64,000 nt of DNA from Plectosphaerella cucumerina. Its lineage: Eukaryota; Ascomycota; Sordariomycetes; Glomerellales; Plectosphaerellaceae. This document shows, piece by piece, positions 30,581 to 42,563 of the stretch (its first letter is position 1; each line of letters begins with the position of its first letter). Below the pieces are notes generated by a model that saw only the letters and a program-made list of their open reading frames with translations, was not told the DNA's origin and did not search any database. The stretch lies in assembly GCA_020746995.1 (NCBI GenBank), contig JAGPXD010000006.1:2170001-2234000 (forward strand). The letters are read 5' to 3'. The position numbers and the translations under genes were made by a program.

Positions 30581-32717
30581 CTATTCTGCAAGGCAGGCAA
30601 TGACTTCACCCTTTGAGGGAGGGGAGGTGTAAAGGTAAAGACCAGTGTTCCAGACGACGAGCTTGCCGGCGCGGCGGGAGTCTTCGTTGAACAGGCCGTT
30701 CCAACCCTCCCAGACGCGGACGGGGCGGAGGCCGAGCTTGGAGGCGCGGGGGTGGTCGAGGAAGAAATCGCGGAGCCAGGGCTCGATGCCTTCGAAGCCG
30801 ACGATGAAGCGGGGGATGCGCTCGTCGGTCAGCTTTGGGGGCGCGCCGGGGGTAGGGTTGCCGGCGGTGGGCCAGAGCTCGTTGGCGAGGAAGTCGAGGG
30901 GGGCGTCGTAGAAGCGGTCGGCCTCGTCGCGGTAGGTCTCGCGTTCGACGGTGTTGGGGGCGGTGTGGAGGGGGGGTTCGCAGGTGAGGGCTCTTGCTGT
31001 GAGATGGGGGTGGATGAGGTGGGAGCGCCAGGGGGTGGAGTGGCAGGGGGTGAGGAAGAGGGCGAAGAGCTCGTTGTCGGTTGAGAGGGATGAGTTTGGG
31101 AAAGGTGGGAGGGCGGCGGCGGCGTCGGGATGGATGCGTTCGAATTCGCGGCGGAGGTGGGTGAGGACGGTGAGGGGGGCGGGTTGGTGGAAGATGGAGA
31201 GGAAGCCGGCGAGGAGGAGGTTGAGGGCGAGGGCGGCTTGGAGGTAGCCCTTGTTTCTGAGCTTTGGTTTCGGCTGGGGTTCTTGAAAGGTGGGCGCGGC
31301 GGTGGTGGTAAAGAAGGAGGCGGCGTAGGGGGCGGCCAGGACGTGCAGGAGCGGGAGGAGCGGGTAGATGAAGCGGACTTCTTTGTGCGAGATGAGTGAG
31401 AGGGCGGTGATCATGTTGCGGGCGATGCCGGCGAGGGTGGTGAGTGTGATGTTGGAGGCCAGGGACTCGGTGACGGGAGGCCTGAAGAGGGCGCGGAGGA
31501 CGAAGGGGAGGTAGGCGATGGAGAGGAGGGGGAGGCCCTGGGAGAGGTAGTAGTGCCAGGGGCTGCGACCGTAGAAGACGGCTAGGGCCTGGGAGATGTT
31601 GAAGTAGAGGAACTTGTAGGGGGGGAAGGTCCATTCGCCGAAGTAGAGGCGGTCGGAGACCACGGAGGCGGCGAGCACGGCGGAGCCACAGAGGGTGATT
31701 TCGCGGATGAGGATGAGGCCGGTGGAGAGGGTGATGGGTAGGCCGGGGATGGAGAGTTTCGCAACCAGGATGGAGAGGAGGACGGAGAGCCAGATGAGGA
31801 GGTTTGTGGGGCGGAGGGTGACGGCGACGGCGGCGAGGAGGAGGGAGAGGCGGAGGTCCCGGAGACCGGCGGAGGTCGAGAGGACGAAGGCCCGGGCCGA
31901 GGGCGGGGCCCGGGGGTTCTCCTTAACGGGGGCGGCGGGCGTAGCAACGGCGAAGAGGTCCCAGGGCCAATAGTACAGGGCCATGACAGTAAGGGTCATC
32001 TCGAGGGAGTTTGAGAATGTCCTGGTGGCGACGAACCAGTGGAAGGCGCTGCATACGCTCATGGACAACTACGGGATACATCAGCAGGGGTGTTGTTGCA
32101 CGACAGGCTAAGATGAGGCTATCTCACGGCAAACCAGGAGCTGACGCTATCCCGGCCGTAGATCTTGACAGCCAGCTGCCAAGTGTACCAGTCACCGGCA
32201 GCAGCAAAGACGGTCTGCACGACCTTGGGGGCTGCGAGTAATAGGGTCGGCCTCAGGGACGAAGGGAGCAGTCTCGCTGCCATGTCTGCGACCCTATACG
32301 CGGCTGCGAAGAGGGCGGGGTGCAGCGACGAGCGGAGCTGGTGCGTCCATTCCTGTGGCAGGGTGAGTGAGCCTTGTTTTCCAGAGCCTCACTTTGGTGA
32401 TTTCAACTCACCCACGTCACCCATGCGCCGGCATGATCCCCAAACGCCATGCGCCATGCGGGCTCGAGAGACTGGAAGTACTCGTCGGGCTGGAAAAAGG
32501 TGCACAGCCAGTAGGCGTTGAAGGCGCGGAGGGCGAGGAGCAATCGGAAGACGGTGGTGGGCGTGGCCTCCTTGCTCATCATGGGCGTGGGCATGGGCAT
32601 GGTTGTGGTGGTCGTAATCGCGGTGCGAGTGCCCGCCTTTGACTCGTTTCGGCCTGCCTTTAGGAGTTGGGGGTCGGGGCCGCCGGCGGGCGCGGTCGGA
32701 GAGCCGATGGAAGCCAT
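30581..32717 (-). CDS. GPI10: GPI mannosyltransferase 3 (Gpi10/PIG-B)
   Basis: Three exons (32717-32412, 32352-32128, 32068-30581) give 672 residues, somewhat longer than yeast Gpi10 because of a threonine- and methionine-rich N-terminus. The first hydrophobic segment is followed by FFQPDEYFQSLEPAW, the acidic luminal motif typical of GT22 mannosyltransferases. About nine further hydrophobic segments follow, with SHKEVRFIYPLLPLLHVLAA, another family signature. The enzyme uses dolichol-phosphate-mannose in the ER to add the third, alpha-1,2-linked mannose of the GPI anchor, the one that later carries the ethanolamine phosphate joined to protein. Both introns are 59 nt and join in frame; the third exon starts inside a codon series without its own ATG. 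Confidence 0.93.
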
Positions 32718-34249
32718 TGCGTCGGGGGGGGACGTAATGGAAATTGCCTCACCAGAGGAAGAGGGGTGGGCGAGAGGGGGGGATCGGGCGATCAGGGCAT
32801 CTGGGGGGTTGTCAAGTGTTTGATGTCCTTGGATTGATGTGGTCGTCGAGGATTCTGTCCTTTGGACATTGAGATGAGGCAGGAAGGGACAGGAGAGAGA
32901 GATGGCTTAGTCATTCGTCTGAGGTGGCCTGGCTGGGCTGTTGGCGTTGCCCCTGGCCGCCTGCCTTGCCCACCCGTACCGGCGGGCTTTCTAGTGGTGT
33001 CGCCACTGAAGCGAGCGGACGATTCAGGTGGACCCGGCCCGGGCAATGCAAATGCGCGGGGTCTGGTTGGTTCCGGTCATCCAGGAGGGTGCCGATGCAG
33101 GTACCTCCGAGTCGCCGGCCGCACGATTTCGTCACTGTCATCACACTTCCGTGGTCAGGCGAGGCAAGGCCTTGAAGCAGCGGTCTGGAGGACATTTATC
33201 CATACTATCGCCCGATTGACTATCGGAGGACACTGAAGATGAAGGGAACCTGTGTTATAGACCAGATAGATATTCCCTCTTATGTACCTCTACGATAAGG
33301 GCGGGTCACCTTGACGATAGCGTCCGTCGTCAGCCAGAAGCTATCAACAGAGAAACACAAGCACCATGCTATCCGCCCACTGCATGCCATGTCACAGAAG
33401 ACATCTCCGTCCCGCCTTCCATGGTCGGACATGTCGCCCGATGACCGGCGCACCCGCACGTCTGCCTCCTTGCTCGTAGGGCAAACGACCGAAGGCTCTC
33501 CGTGAGACAGCCCTCCGTTGCATCCAAACCCGGAGACCGGTCCCGACACCGCCCCTGGAAACGACGTACTAATGCAACGAATGGCCAGGCCTTCGGACGG
33601 CGTGCCAAGGCCCATGTGACCTCCTGTCTGGTGCAACAAGCGCCGCCATGCCGAACTTGTGTCATGGCCGTCCGCTCCACCGCGTAAACCTGCGCTTAGG
33701 GGTTCGGCGGGGTGGAGAACCGGAGCCATCCCATCGAACTTGCTGCACCACCTAGCCAGGCATGCTTCTCTTGTCCACGCCCTTGCCTTGCTTGCGCTTT
33801 GCTGGCTGTTGGGTCGACTGATTCTGCTGTTTTTTCTCGCCCGAACCAAGGAGGAATCGGACGGGCCGGCGGCGGGCGGTGGGGGGCGAAATCTAGGGTG
33901 CGCCGACGCCGCGCCGCATCAAGACAATAGTATAAGAGGCCCCCCGGATGTACAAGTACCCCGCGATTGCCCCTCACTCCCGTCACACTCCAAGTCCTGT
34001 CTCCTGTCTTCCATCTTCCCGCCTCGTGTCCTGTCCTGTCTCATACTTTCCGACGACACACGTTTCCCTCCCAACCACATCACCACCCGCTCATTGCCAG
34101 TGTGCCCTCTTATATCCCCCCTCCCTTTACTTGTGCACGTCTGTCGACCTCTCTCGCGGCCAATTGATCCGCCTGTCACCACCATCGCCGCACTCTTCCG
34201 GCCACATCACCACACCTTCACATCCAACAAAATCCACAGCACCGCAACC
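32718..34249. promoter_or_regulatory. divergent region GPI10 / ornithine aminotransferase
   Basis: These 1.5 kb separate two divergent genes. From about 33.95 kb the plus strand is C/T-rich, as in strong fungal leaders. A TATAAGA element is listed separately. The frame of the aminotransferase happens to stay open upstream to 33659, but that extension lacks family resemblance and is not believed coding. Confidence 0.5.
33931..33937 (+). promoter_or_regulatory. possible TATA element of ornithine aminotransferase
   Basis: TATAAGA occurs 313 bp before the ATG, just upstream of the pyrimidine-rich leader. The gene's extreme codon bias suggests strong expression, for which a TATA box would fit. 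It is only a motif match. Confidence 0.3.
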
Positions 34250-35648
34250 ATGGCCCCCCACGCCAACGGCAGCGCTGCCCCCTCCAACGGCACCAGCGCC
34301 TCCCGCTACCACGCCGCCTCGACAGAGGGCGCCATCAAGTCCGAGAACGAGTTCGCCGCCCACAACTACCACCCCCTCCCCGTCGTCTTCTCTCGCGGCC
34401 AGGGCGTCCACGTCTGGGATCCCGAGGGCCGCCAGTACCTCGACTTCCTCTCCGCCTACTCCGCCGTCAACCAGGGCCACTGCCACCCCGAGCTCGTAAA
34501 GGCCCTCGCCGACCAGGCCGGCCGCCTCACCCTCTCCTCCCGCGCCTTCTACAACGATGTCTTCCCCCGCTGGGCCGAAAAGGTCCGCGACGTCTTCGGC
34601 TTCGACATGGTCCTCCCCATGAACACCGGCGCCGAGGCCGTCGAGACCGCCATCAAGATCGCCCGCAAGTGGGCCTACAAGGTCAAGGGCGTGCCCCAGG
34701 GCCAGGCCCTCGTCTTCTCCGTCGTCGACAACTTTCACGGCCGCACCATGACCGCCATCTCCCTCTCCACCGACCCAGAGTCCCGCGACAACTACGGCCC
34801 CTACGTCCCCGGCATCGGCGCCTACCTCCCCTCCACCGGCGCCCCCATCCGCTACAACAACATCCCCGACCTCGAGGCCGCCCTCGAGGCTCACGGCAAG
34901 GACACCGCCGCCTTCATCGTCGAGCCCATCCAGGGCGAGGCCGGCGTCGTCGTTCCCGACGCCGATTACCTCTCCAAGGCCCAGGCCCTCTGCCGCAAGC
35001 ACAACGTCCTCTTCATCTGCGACGAGATCCAGACCGGCATCGGCCGCACCGGCCGCATGCTCTGCTCCGAGTGGGCCGGCATCAAGCCCGACATGGTCAC
35101 CCTCGGCAAGGCCATCTCCGGCGGCATGTACCCCGTCTCCGCCGTCCTCGCCTCCAAGGACGTCATGCTCGTCGTCGAGCCCGGCACCCATGGCTCCACC
35201 TACGGCGGCAACCCCCTCGGCTGCGCGGTCTCCATGCGCGCCCTCGAGATCATGGAGGAGGAGGACCTCACCGCCAAGGCCGAGAAGCTCGGCAACCTCT
35301 TCCGCGATGGAGTTGCGGCCTTCAAGTCCCCCATCATCCAGACCATCCGCGGCAAGGGCCTGCTCAACGCTGTTGTCATTGATGAGTCGGCTGCCAATGG
35401 CAGGACGGCCTGGGACCTGTGCATCCTGCTCAAGGAGAAGGGCCTGCTGGTGAGTTTTGCTTGAAGAAGTTATTGAGAGATGGAACATGAGCTGACGCAG
35501 TACACAACAGGCCAAGCCCACGCACGGCAACATCATCCGTTTCGCGCCTCCCCTTGTCATCAGCGAGACGGAGCTGCGCAAGGCCGTTGCCACTATCGGC
35601 GAGGCCCTCAAGGAGCTGCCCAACGTCGAGAAGGCTGCTGGCCACTAA
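34250..35648 (+). CDS. ornithine aminotransferase
   Basis: Two exons (34250-35449, 35511-35648) give 445 residues, the usual size for cytosolic fungal ornithine aminotransferase (Car2/OtaA). It is a fold-type I PLP enzyme: MNTGAEAVETAIKIARKW binds the phosphate, ICDEIQTGIGRTG provides the aspartate for the pyridine nitrogen, and TLGKAISGG carries the Schiff-base lysine near K287. The reaction moves the delta-amino group of ornithine to 2-oxoglutarate, giving glutamate semialdehyde and glutamate in arginine and proline catabolism. The start was chosen at the ATG in context ACCATGGCC; a longer open frame upstream has no likeness to the family. Codons end almost always in C, a sign of high expression. 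The short last exon (AKPTHGNIIRFAPPL) completes the fold. Confidence 0.96.
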
Positions 35649-36766
35649 GCGTCTGGACAGAAGCCGCCAGGTGCGGCCATCTACTCGGCGCAGAGGACAG
35701 GGCTAGTGTCCGCGACACGCAGAGACTCGCGCCGGCCGGGCAGAAAAGGGGCGACCCCCTTCCCCCTACCGGAGCGAAGAGCGTGGGTTCGGAAATGAAG
35801 TGCCTGCCAACGCAGGAGAGCATGCCGTCTGCAACCAGACGGAATCGAAGACCCAAAGAGCATCATCGATGAGCCGCAGGGCCACAACATGAAAAGGGAC
35901 TCGCATTCTAGACCGGAGTTCTCAGCGGCGGCCAGGGGCGGCCGCCGCCCAGCCGGATGACCTGGCGATATACCCCCCCCCCCCCCCCCTTGACAGCGAC
36001 CCTTTTGGATTAGCATCTTGAGAATAGAACATCTCGTGCGGAACGGACAGATCGTTGCAGCAGTGACAACCCTTTGACATAATGACGCACGTCGACGTAC
36101 AAACTTACCCCGGCCGTGCTCCTCCCACAGCATGACAGGACGGCCCGGAGTGTGGCGTCGGGACGGACTACGGCTGGAACCTCACATGGCGTGATTTGAT
36201 GGGCCATGTACAAACGGCCCTCGGGGGTGCGTTGGCGACAGAATGCGACCCTGTCACTCAGCAGAAAAGCCCCCCGACACCAACCGCCAGACCGAGGCGG
36301 CGGCCCTCGACCAAGCAGATGCCGGCACCCCGCGACGGACGACGGTGATTCGATCGCGGCTGCCACCCCTTTCACTCGGCAGGGTCCTCCAAAGCGGCCT
36401 CATGCAGGGCGAAACGTGGGGAGGGGGGGAGGGCTTCAGGGCGGCCGGCATCGTGGGCTGCGGCCGCTGGATGGCCGTGGACGTTTGAACCCCCTTCTGT
36501 GGGTAGACCGGCGTGCTGAGTTGCACCCGTGGTGTCGTGGTTGGAAGGAGAGGGGATTTTCGTGAGGGCGGATCGGCGGGCACTTCGGGGATGACATGTG
36601 GTAATGTGTAAGGGGAAATATCCGGTGTGGAAGTGAAATGGATGGTTGAAGATAGGTAGTTGTGTAACGGAGGAGAAGGATGGTGAGGTATGTCTGGATG
36701 TGTTGCTCTCAACGCCTGCGTCTCGCAGTACCTAGGGCTTAGATCCTTGACGATTCGCATGGAAAA
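35649..36766. other. intergenic, no gene seen
   Basis: These 1.1 kb lie between ornithine aminotransferase and the first tRNA-Arg. They contain a 17-C run (listed separately) and no supportable gene. Confidence 0.5.
35973..35989. repeat. homopolymer of 17 C
   Basis: An uninterrupted run of 17 cytosines lies in non-coding DNA downstream of ornithine aminotransferase. The length is uncertain for technical reasons. Confidence 0.9.
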
Positions 36767-36850
36767 GGCCGCCTGGCTCAATTGGCAGAGTATCTGACTA
36801 CGATCAGTAGTTTCATCAGGAGGTTGCAGGTTCGAGCCCTGCGGTGGTCA
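36767..36850 (+). tRNA. tRNA-Arg(ACG) with 11-nt intron
   Basis: All arms form. The acceptor stem GGCCGCC pairs with GGTGGTC (two G-U). The D arm lies in TGGCTCAATTGGCAGAG. The anticodon stem is TCTGA with TCAGG, and the T arm GCAGG..CCTGC carries a perfect B box GGTTCGAGCCC. The anticodon loop is 18 nt. With the intron at the standard position after residue 37, the loop is CTACGA + A with anticodon ACG (read as ICG, arginine CGU/CGC/CGA), and the intron is TCAGTAGTTTC. A T5 terminator follows at 36854-36858. An identical copy lies nearby on the other strand. Confidence 0.9.
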
Positions 36851-36853
36851 ATC

Positions 36854-36858
36854 TTTTT
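36854..36858 (+). terminator. Pol III T5 terminator of tRNA-Arg
   Basis: Five T begin four bases after the tRNA 3' end. Confidence 0.7.
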
Positions 36859-37217
36859 GCATTTCGCCCTGGATGAGGGTGTTGACATCGCTTTTTGCCC
36901 TCATCACATAAAAGGGGTTTGTTTCTCTCAAGATGTCTTGCCAGACTCCCGGGCATACTCGGAGGAAACGCACATTCCTTCTCCATCCCCTAGAAGCTTT
37001 CTGGAAGCCTGTCAAGCGGGTGACAAAAAAATTGAGACGCTAAGAGTGAGCTCCCCCAGTAAAAGTGTCTCAATGTTTCTGTCAACAGCCTGCCTGTCAA
37101 CTTGTCCGAACTTTCCGTGGCCCCCTCCCGGCGCTGGCGCCCGCATCACGCAAAAACGGGGGCGTGGAACCTTCGCCACGCACAAGAAACATGATTCAGG
37201 ATTTCCAATGCCGGGAC

Positions 37218-37222
37218 AAAAA
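37218..37222 (-). terminator. Pol III T5 terminator of second tRNA-Arg
   Basis: Five T on the minus strand lie nine bases after the tRNA 3' end. Confidence 0.7.
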
Positions 37223-37231
37223 TGAAATCAA

Positions 37232-37315
37232 TGACCACCGCAGGGCTCGAACCTGCAACCTCCTGATGAAACTACTGATCGTAGTCAGATACTCTGCCAA
37301 TTGAGCCAGGCGGCC
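37232..37315 (-). tRNA. tRNA-Arg(ACG) with 11-nt intron, second copy
   Basis: This copy is identical over all 84 nt, intron included, to the plus-strand copy at 36767-36850, and the two point towards each other. Flanking sequences differ, so the duplicated unit is the tRNA itself. The same anticodon and fold apply. Confidence 0.9.
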
Positions 37316-40300
37316 TTTGATGTCTTTTTCGATGAGATGGAGGCTCTATGTTGGGCGGATGACCACGATGGCGAGACGGATTTCCAGTGCGGCCGCCTCG
37401 ATTGGCTGGGTTTCTTGACCGGGGTGATGGCTCTGAGTATTGTTTGCTATTTGAATGGTATTTAGGGGACTGTGAGGGGTTTGTGCTGAGGTGCGAAGTT
37501 GAATATGCATCGTGACAGAAGTGGGTTGGATCTGGCGTTGGGGGTAAGAAGACGATGGCACAGCGATGGCGGCGGCATATCGTGCGTGTCTGGGACGATT
37601 GTAAATAGAAAATCAAAGACTGCTATCTGATTTTTAGGCTTCAATTTGACCTCTCAACGTTAAGTAAGGTAAATCCCGGGAATGTACCTCGTGGTTCGCA
37701 TTCCGAAATGCCCAGGTTCAGACGGTGAAGTCGTGCCCACCTTCGCCAAAACTCGCGACCTACTGAAAGATTCAAGGCGATCTATTTCGCCAATACATCC
37801 GTGCCCATTACAAGGCGGTGGCATCTGAAGAACTCCCCTATTTGCAGGCTCAAACCTTGTCAGCTGTTTCAAAGTACATGAATTACCCAGTAGAGTGTTC
37901 TTTAAATGTTTGAGAGGACTCTGATACCAGAGGTCAAGCTCGTTGATGATCTAGCAGCTCCTCTCGGAACATGTGAAGACCCAGGTGCTCTTCTTCGAGC
38001 GACGACTTGAACCCCCTGGGGCATCCACCATCTACACCCGACATCACGGTTGAAGGCAGACTATCACGGGCAGTCATCCGATCACCATGCTTCCAGCCTC
38101 GCAGAGAGCTGCGAATTGACCTCGGTTCACGGCAAAGAGCACAAGGTTATTGCCTTCCCAGTCCTAGCTCGTCCGACCTGAAGCTCCTGGACAACACCAC
38201 TGGCAGGTTCCGCGCCTATTGAACGTCTCCAGACAGCAAGAGGCACATGCACAGCGGTATCGGGGCGTCCAGGCGGTCGGAGTAGGCAGAAGTCAAATAA
38301 CAGCCACGGCTCCATCGCCATGCAGGGTCCCCGGCTGACGATCGGCAGGCTGGAGGAGCTCGACTCCAGCACTAGGGAGGTTGGGGCCCTTGGGGGCGTG
38401 TGCAGGAACGGGGGATCTCCTAGGCCGGCCCGGGCTGAGGTGCAGTAGACGGCTCTCCAGGGGTTCAAAGAGAGATCCCGGCATATCGACGCACCTCGAG
38501 CGACAAAGGGGCGGCCGGACAAAGGACTGGCTCGTGGCAGCTGCCTTGAAGGAACAGCCGCGGGAGAGTTCCGGGAAATGACATCCATGGACGAGTCCAG
38601 GGCAGTCTCGGTCTGGCCCGATCTGGTTGCCTACCTCTGTATTTACAATGCCAGGAGGCATTTGCCGGCTCAGGCAGCCAGACGAGGCGGGGGACGATAG
38701 GCGGACGGCGGCCATTGAGGTTGCACGACTGCCTGTGCCTTGCGCCGGAGCTGCAGCTACATCACTTTTGTTTGCCTGCCTCGGGGTCGGGGGTAGGACT
38801 TCCAAACCGGCCACGACGCACCGCGCATCGCCAGTTCCTTCTAGGCTGGCGCCAAGGCGGCAGGCAATTCTCAGGCAGGTGTGCTTGAAGGGTGGTGAGT
38901 TGGCGCGCCGCTTGGCGTGGTTCGCGACGAGTCAGGGGTGCAAGTTTCGTTGCGTGTTGGAGTTGCGCAGGATGAAATGACGCCAGGTTGCGAGGGAATG
39001 ACAGGCTCGAAGTTCAGTCCAAAGGGATAGGGAATAGGGGGCTGGGTCGTGACATTGATCTCGTAATGGCCCGAGAGGCAGAGATGGCGCCATGTCTCGA
39101 TGGATAGTGCAATGATGAGGCGAAAAGGCGAAGCGGGAGGCGCAGATGGGATTTGTACGATTCAGATCTGTCCTACGGCATCACATCACATCCCGCCCCG
39201 CAGGAGGGAACGCTGGTACTGGGAAGTCGAGAAAGGGGGGTTCTATTTTGGCCTCGCGCGCAGTGCCGGCGCCAAAACACGAACCGGCAGGCGGAGGAGG
39301 CGCACGATAAGGCGCGGGCGGGCGGGCGGTGGGCGAGTCTGTTTCATCGTGCGGTGGATGACGGGACTTTCTCTCTGTGATGTGTCGATCCGGGCGGGGG
39401 GTCCATCTTTCTCCGCGCCTTCTAGACTCGGGGCTAAGATGGCTTTGGTAGGTTGTTTGATATGTTCTTATCTGGGAGGACGAAGCTGAGGCGAAAAGGA
39501 GGGTGTCGAAACGACGTCTTATCTGCGGATAACACGAGGTTGATAAGAGGAGGATTCGCGGACGCCAAGGATGGGCGACTGCGTTCAGGTTGCGGGACCC
39601 CGATTGAGCGAGACACATGAGGTCTGGTTTTCCTGTGGTTTTTCTGCAGACGGATGCAGGGCGATGGGACTCGGGGTTTCCTCTCTTCCATGCAGCGGCT
39701 AGCAGGTTCCAGTTGTGATGCACAGTGGATATACAGCAGGCTGTGCTGCTGTTGGTGTCTGGGAGGTGCCCGCTGATGGAAACAGACTCGGAGTGGATGA
39801 CATCAGCTTGAGCATGATGGATGAGGAAAACCCCCTCGGAACCCCCTTGAGTCACCACTGCTCCTGTTCCAAAGTACCGCTGCGGCTACGTTTCATAGTG
39901 CACGTGTACCCTGGGGCAGGTGGCAGTTGGACCCCTGCCCGAGCTTCCAGACTTCCAACTACAAGCAGCCCGCCCTTGCCTGCCCTTGCCTGCGCGCCCG
40001 GTGGCTGGTCAGTGGTCACGTCCAGTCGTGGGCGGGGTGGCCTGTGCTGCGCTGCGATGCGCTGTGCCCTGTGCCCTGTGGAGCCCCTGGGCCTGCACGA
40101 TGCACCTGCATTGGCTGGACGGGGCGTGTGACCCCATGATCCGGCGCTGTCTCTATCGAGCGATAGGCGATGCCGAGCCCCGTCCGCGGAGCGCATCACG
40201 CATCACGAGCCCGCCCGCTCCAGTTCCAGTCCAGTTGCCCCCTCGACCCGACACGAACAGGTGGACGCGCTGGTGCATAAGTCATTACTGCCCTGTTGCA

Positions 40301-42563
40301 GGTTCATGCTGTTCCGCCTCATCGATGTCATCAAATTAACTGGGACCCGATGTGAGCAGTACACGGGACCGGATCGGCGTCCTGCTGTGCCTCGGGGCAA
40401 AAAAGAAACCCCCAGGAGGGCAGTGACATGCTCGCAACCAACTTGGACGACGAAACAAGTTAGACCCGGTCGGCTGGCAGAAGACCCCCTTGCTTCATTC
40501 CTGCCCACTCGCTCCGACTGGTCAGCGACCTCACCCCCCGCATCACATCACCCGCCCAAGCGTCCAGCGTCGCTTCTCTCCTCCACCCCCGGTTCTTTGT
40601 GCCTGGCGCTGCCTGTCTCTGTCTCACCCGTCCACCATCTCGACCAATATCACCTCTCTCTCGGTGGCCCCCTTGTGCAGCCTCAGAGAAAGGGAACCGG
40701 CGAGACCCCGAGAGAAACACGAAACGAGGGAATACCCGCGAGGCCGACAATTCTGCGGGTGTCCGCCCGTGTCTGTACTGACACAGAACCATCCTCGTGG
40801 AGGTGAGCAGTCACCGACATCCAAGCCTGGAGCACAGAGAGAACCACCTCCAGCTGCTTGTGATCAGAGACGCTTGTCACTTGACGCTTCCACTTTGAGG
40901 TGAGGGTCTGAGGGCACTTCTTCCACCGCCTGCCGCCTCAGGCGCCTATCACCTTATCGGCTCCTCCGCACACACCCGCGCCCATCAGCAGCCCACCCAC
41001 CCACACCCCAATGCTTGTGTCTGTCTGACTATCGTCGACTCATCCATCACTGGCATCTATCGTCTGCGAACCCCGACTCTTCGCTCGGTCACAAAGCACT
41101 CAGTCCTTCCATACGAAGGAGTAGACTGTTTCGTGGAAGCACCACATAGGTATGGCATTATCACACCCTTCTTGAATCATTCTCTTCTGTCCTCTTCTGT
41201 CTTCTGTTCATCTGGGTTCGTTCGTTGGGGCAGATCTGCAGTCATTCATGAATCACCCCCTCCCCCAGAAGCACCCCCGACCTTCACCCCCGGCTCGTGC
41301 TGCCTGCCACTCCACGTCCTTCCCCCCATCCACCCAAGTACTACCCTGGCCCCACGGACTCGGTCGTGCTGTCGGTACGAGACGAGTGCTTCGACCTGAC
41401 CTGACCAGACCCCGACAAGTCCTATCAACCTTGCGCTGCCCTCTTCCAATCTTCCACGTCCTCTCCCGTGGCCTGGCCTTCCCTCTCCTCCTCCTCCCGC
41501 TCTCTCTTCCAGACTGGCCTCAACTCATCCTTTCCATTCTACTCCCCCAAGCCTTTTCTCGCCATTCGTTGCCATCCCATCACCCAGCATCTCCCCTTCT
41601 GACACATCCCCAAAGTCTCGCCAGGACAGCCCGTCGCACCCGCACACGTCTACGAATACGCCCACCGCTGTCACGTCACCCTTCAACTGCACACCCGCGC
41701 GCCCGAGTCATTAGCTTGATCTTGGACCCCCCTTCGACCCCTTCGACTCCCGTCCGTCCCTCGTCTGCCGTAAAGGTATCTCGCCTCCCAGTCCCAAATC
41801 ATACCATCCTATAGCAGCTTCTCGACCGCCTCCATCCAGCTTCCTTCGCTTCCATCTGCTTGCCGTGGCCCGGTCGCCCTCATGCTTGTTTTTATGTCCG
41901 ATTTAGAAGCTTACCGCTCCTCTCCCGCAGCATTAGTCACAGCACCAGTCGCCCATCGCAGCATCTCCCCTCGCCCTACTCGAACTGTCTAGTCACAGTC
42001 ACCCCCAGTCCGAAGACAACCTTCCTTTTTCCCCACGACCGCTTGCTTCACAAGCAACCCTCGGACGGATTATAAACCAACCGCGCATCCACGCTCGACG
42101 ACAAGCGCTGCACGCACGCACACATCACTCTTCCGTACTACGCGAGCTTCCCGCATACAGCCTCCGCCGTCCACGTCGCACAAGAGACCGCCGCACCAGA
42201 AACACCCCCCGCCGATCGCTCGTCACCCATCTTCGATTCGGCATCATCACTGCTACTGCTACCCGCCGCAGCACGGATACCTGCCGCCGACGCTCGCCCT
42301 GCTTGTCTCCTGCAGCTCATCGCCCAGCACACCGACTGATCGATCCGTCACCTCGACTTTCCACCTCGACATCTGCCGCAGCAGTCTCGTCTGCTCTCCC
42401 CACCACACGCACCCGACAGAACACCACCGAGCATAGCACACCGTGTACATGACGACAGCACGCGCATATAGCCTTACTACCGTCGCATAGGCCAGTGGCC
42501 ATCCACCCTACTCCTCCGAACCCAACAGCCTCCTGTCCGCTCCACACAACATCACAGTACACC
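37316..42563. other. long gene-poor stretch upstream of ATG1
   Basis: There is no supportable gene in 5.2 kb. Open frames up to 225 codons exist on both strands but show no domain, splice pattern or family resemblance. From about 40.9 kb the plus strand is strongly C/T-rich, which fits a long transcribed leader or promoter for the ATG1 gene; the ATG1 ATG lies in the context CACCATG. Introns in the leader are possible but cannot be fixed by eye. Confidence 0.5.

Larger units (their letters stand above)
36851..37231. other. spacer between the two convergent tRNA-Arg genes
   Basis: These 381 bp hold no supported gene. An open frame of 147 codons begins inside the first tRNA and is dismissed. 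Confidence 0.5.

Noticed and set aside
30606..31634. 342-codon minus-strand frame overlapping GPI10
   Set aside because: It is a shifted frame of the real mannosyltransferase exon, nearly all P, R, L and H.
33280..33849. 190-codon minus-strand frame between GPI10 and the aminotransferase
   Set aside because: No resemblance to any family and no splice or leader context.
34127..35623. 498-codon open frame antisense to ornithine aminotransferase
   Set aside because: It is the mirror of extreme C-ending codon use on the plus strand; its composition (G, E, D, V, A) is an artefact and it has no domain.
36782..37225. 147-codon frame between the two tRNA-Arg genes
   Set aside because: It begins inside the tRNA and has no protein character.
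38293..39858. Open frames of 173 and 225 codons in the ATG1 upstream region
   Set aside because: No domain, no conserved-looking segments, and they lie in a region of similar-sized frames on both strands.
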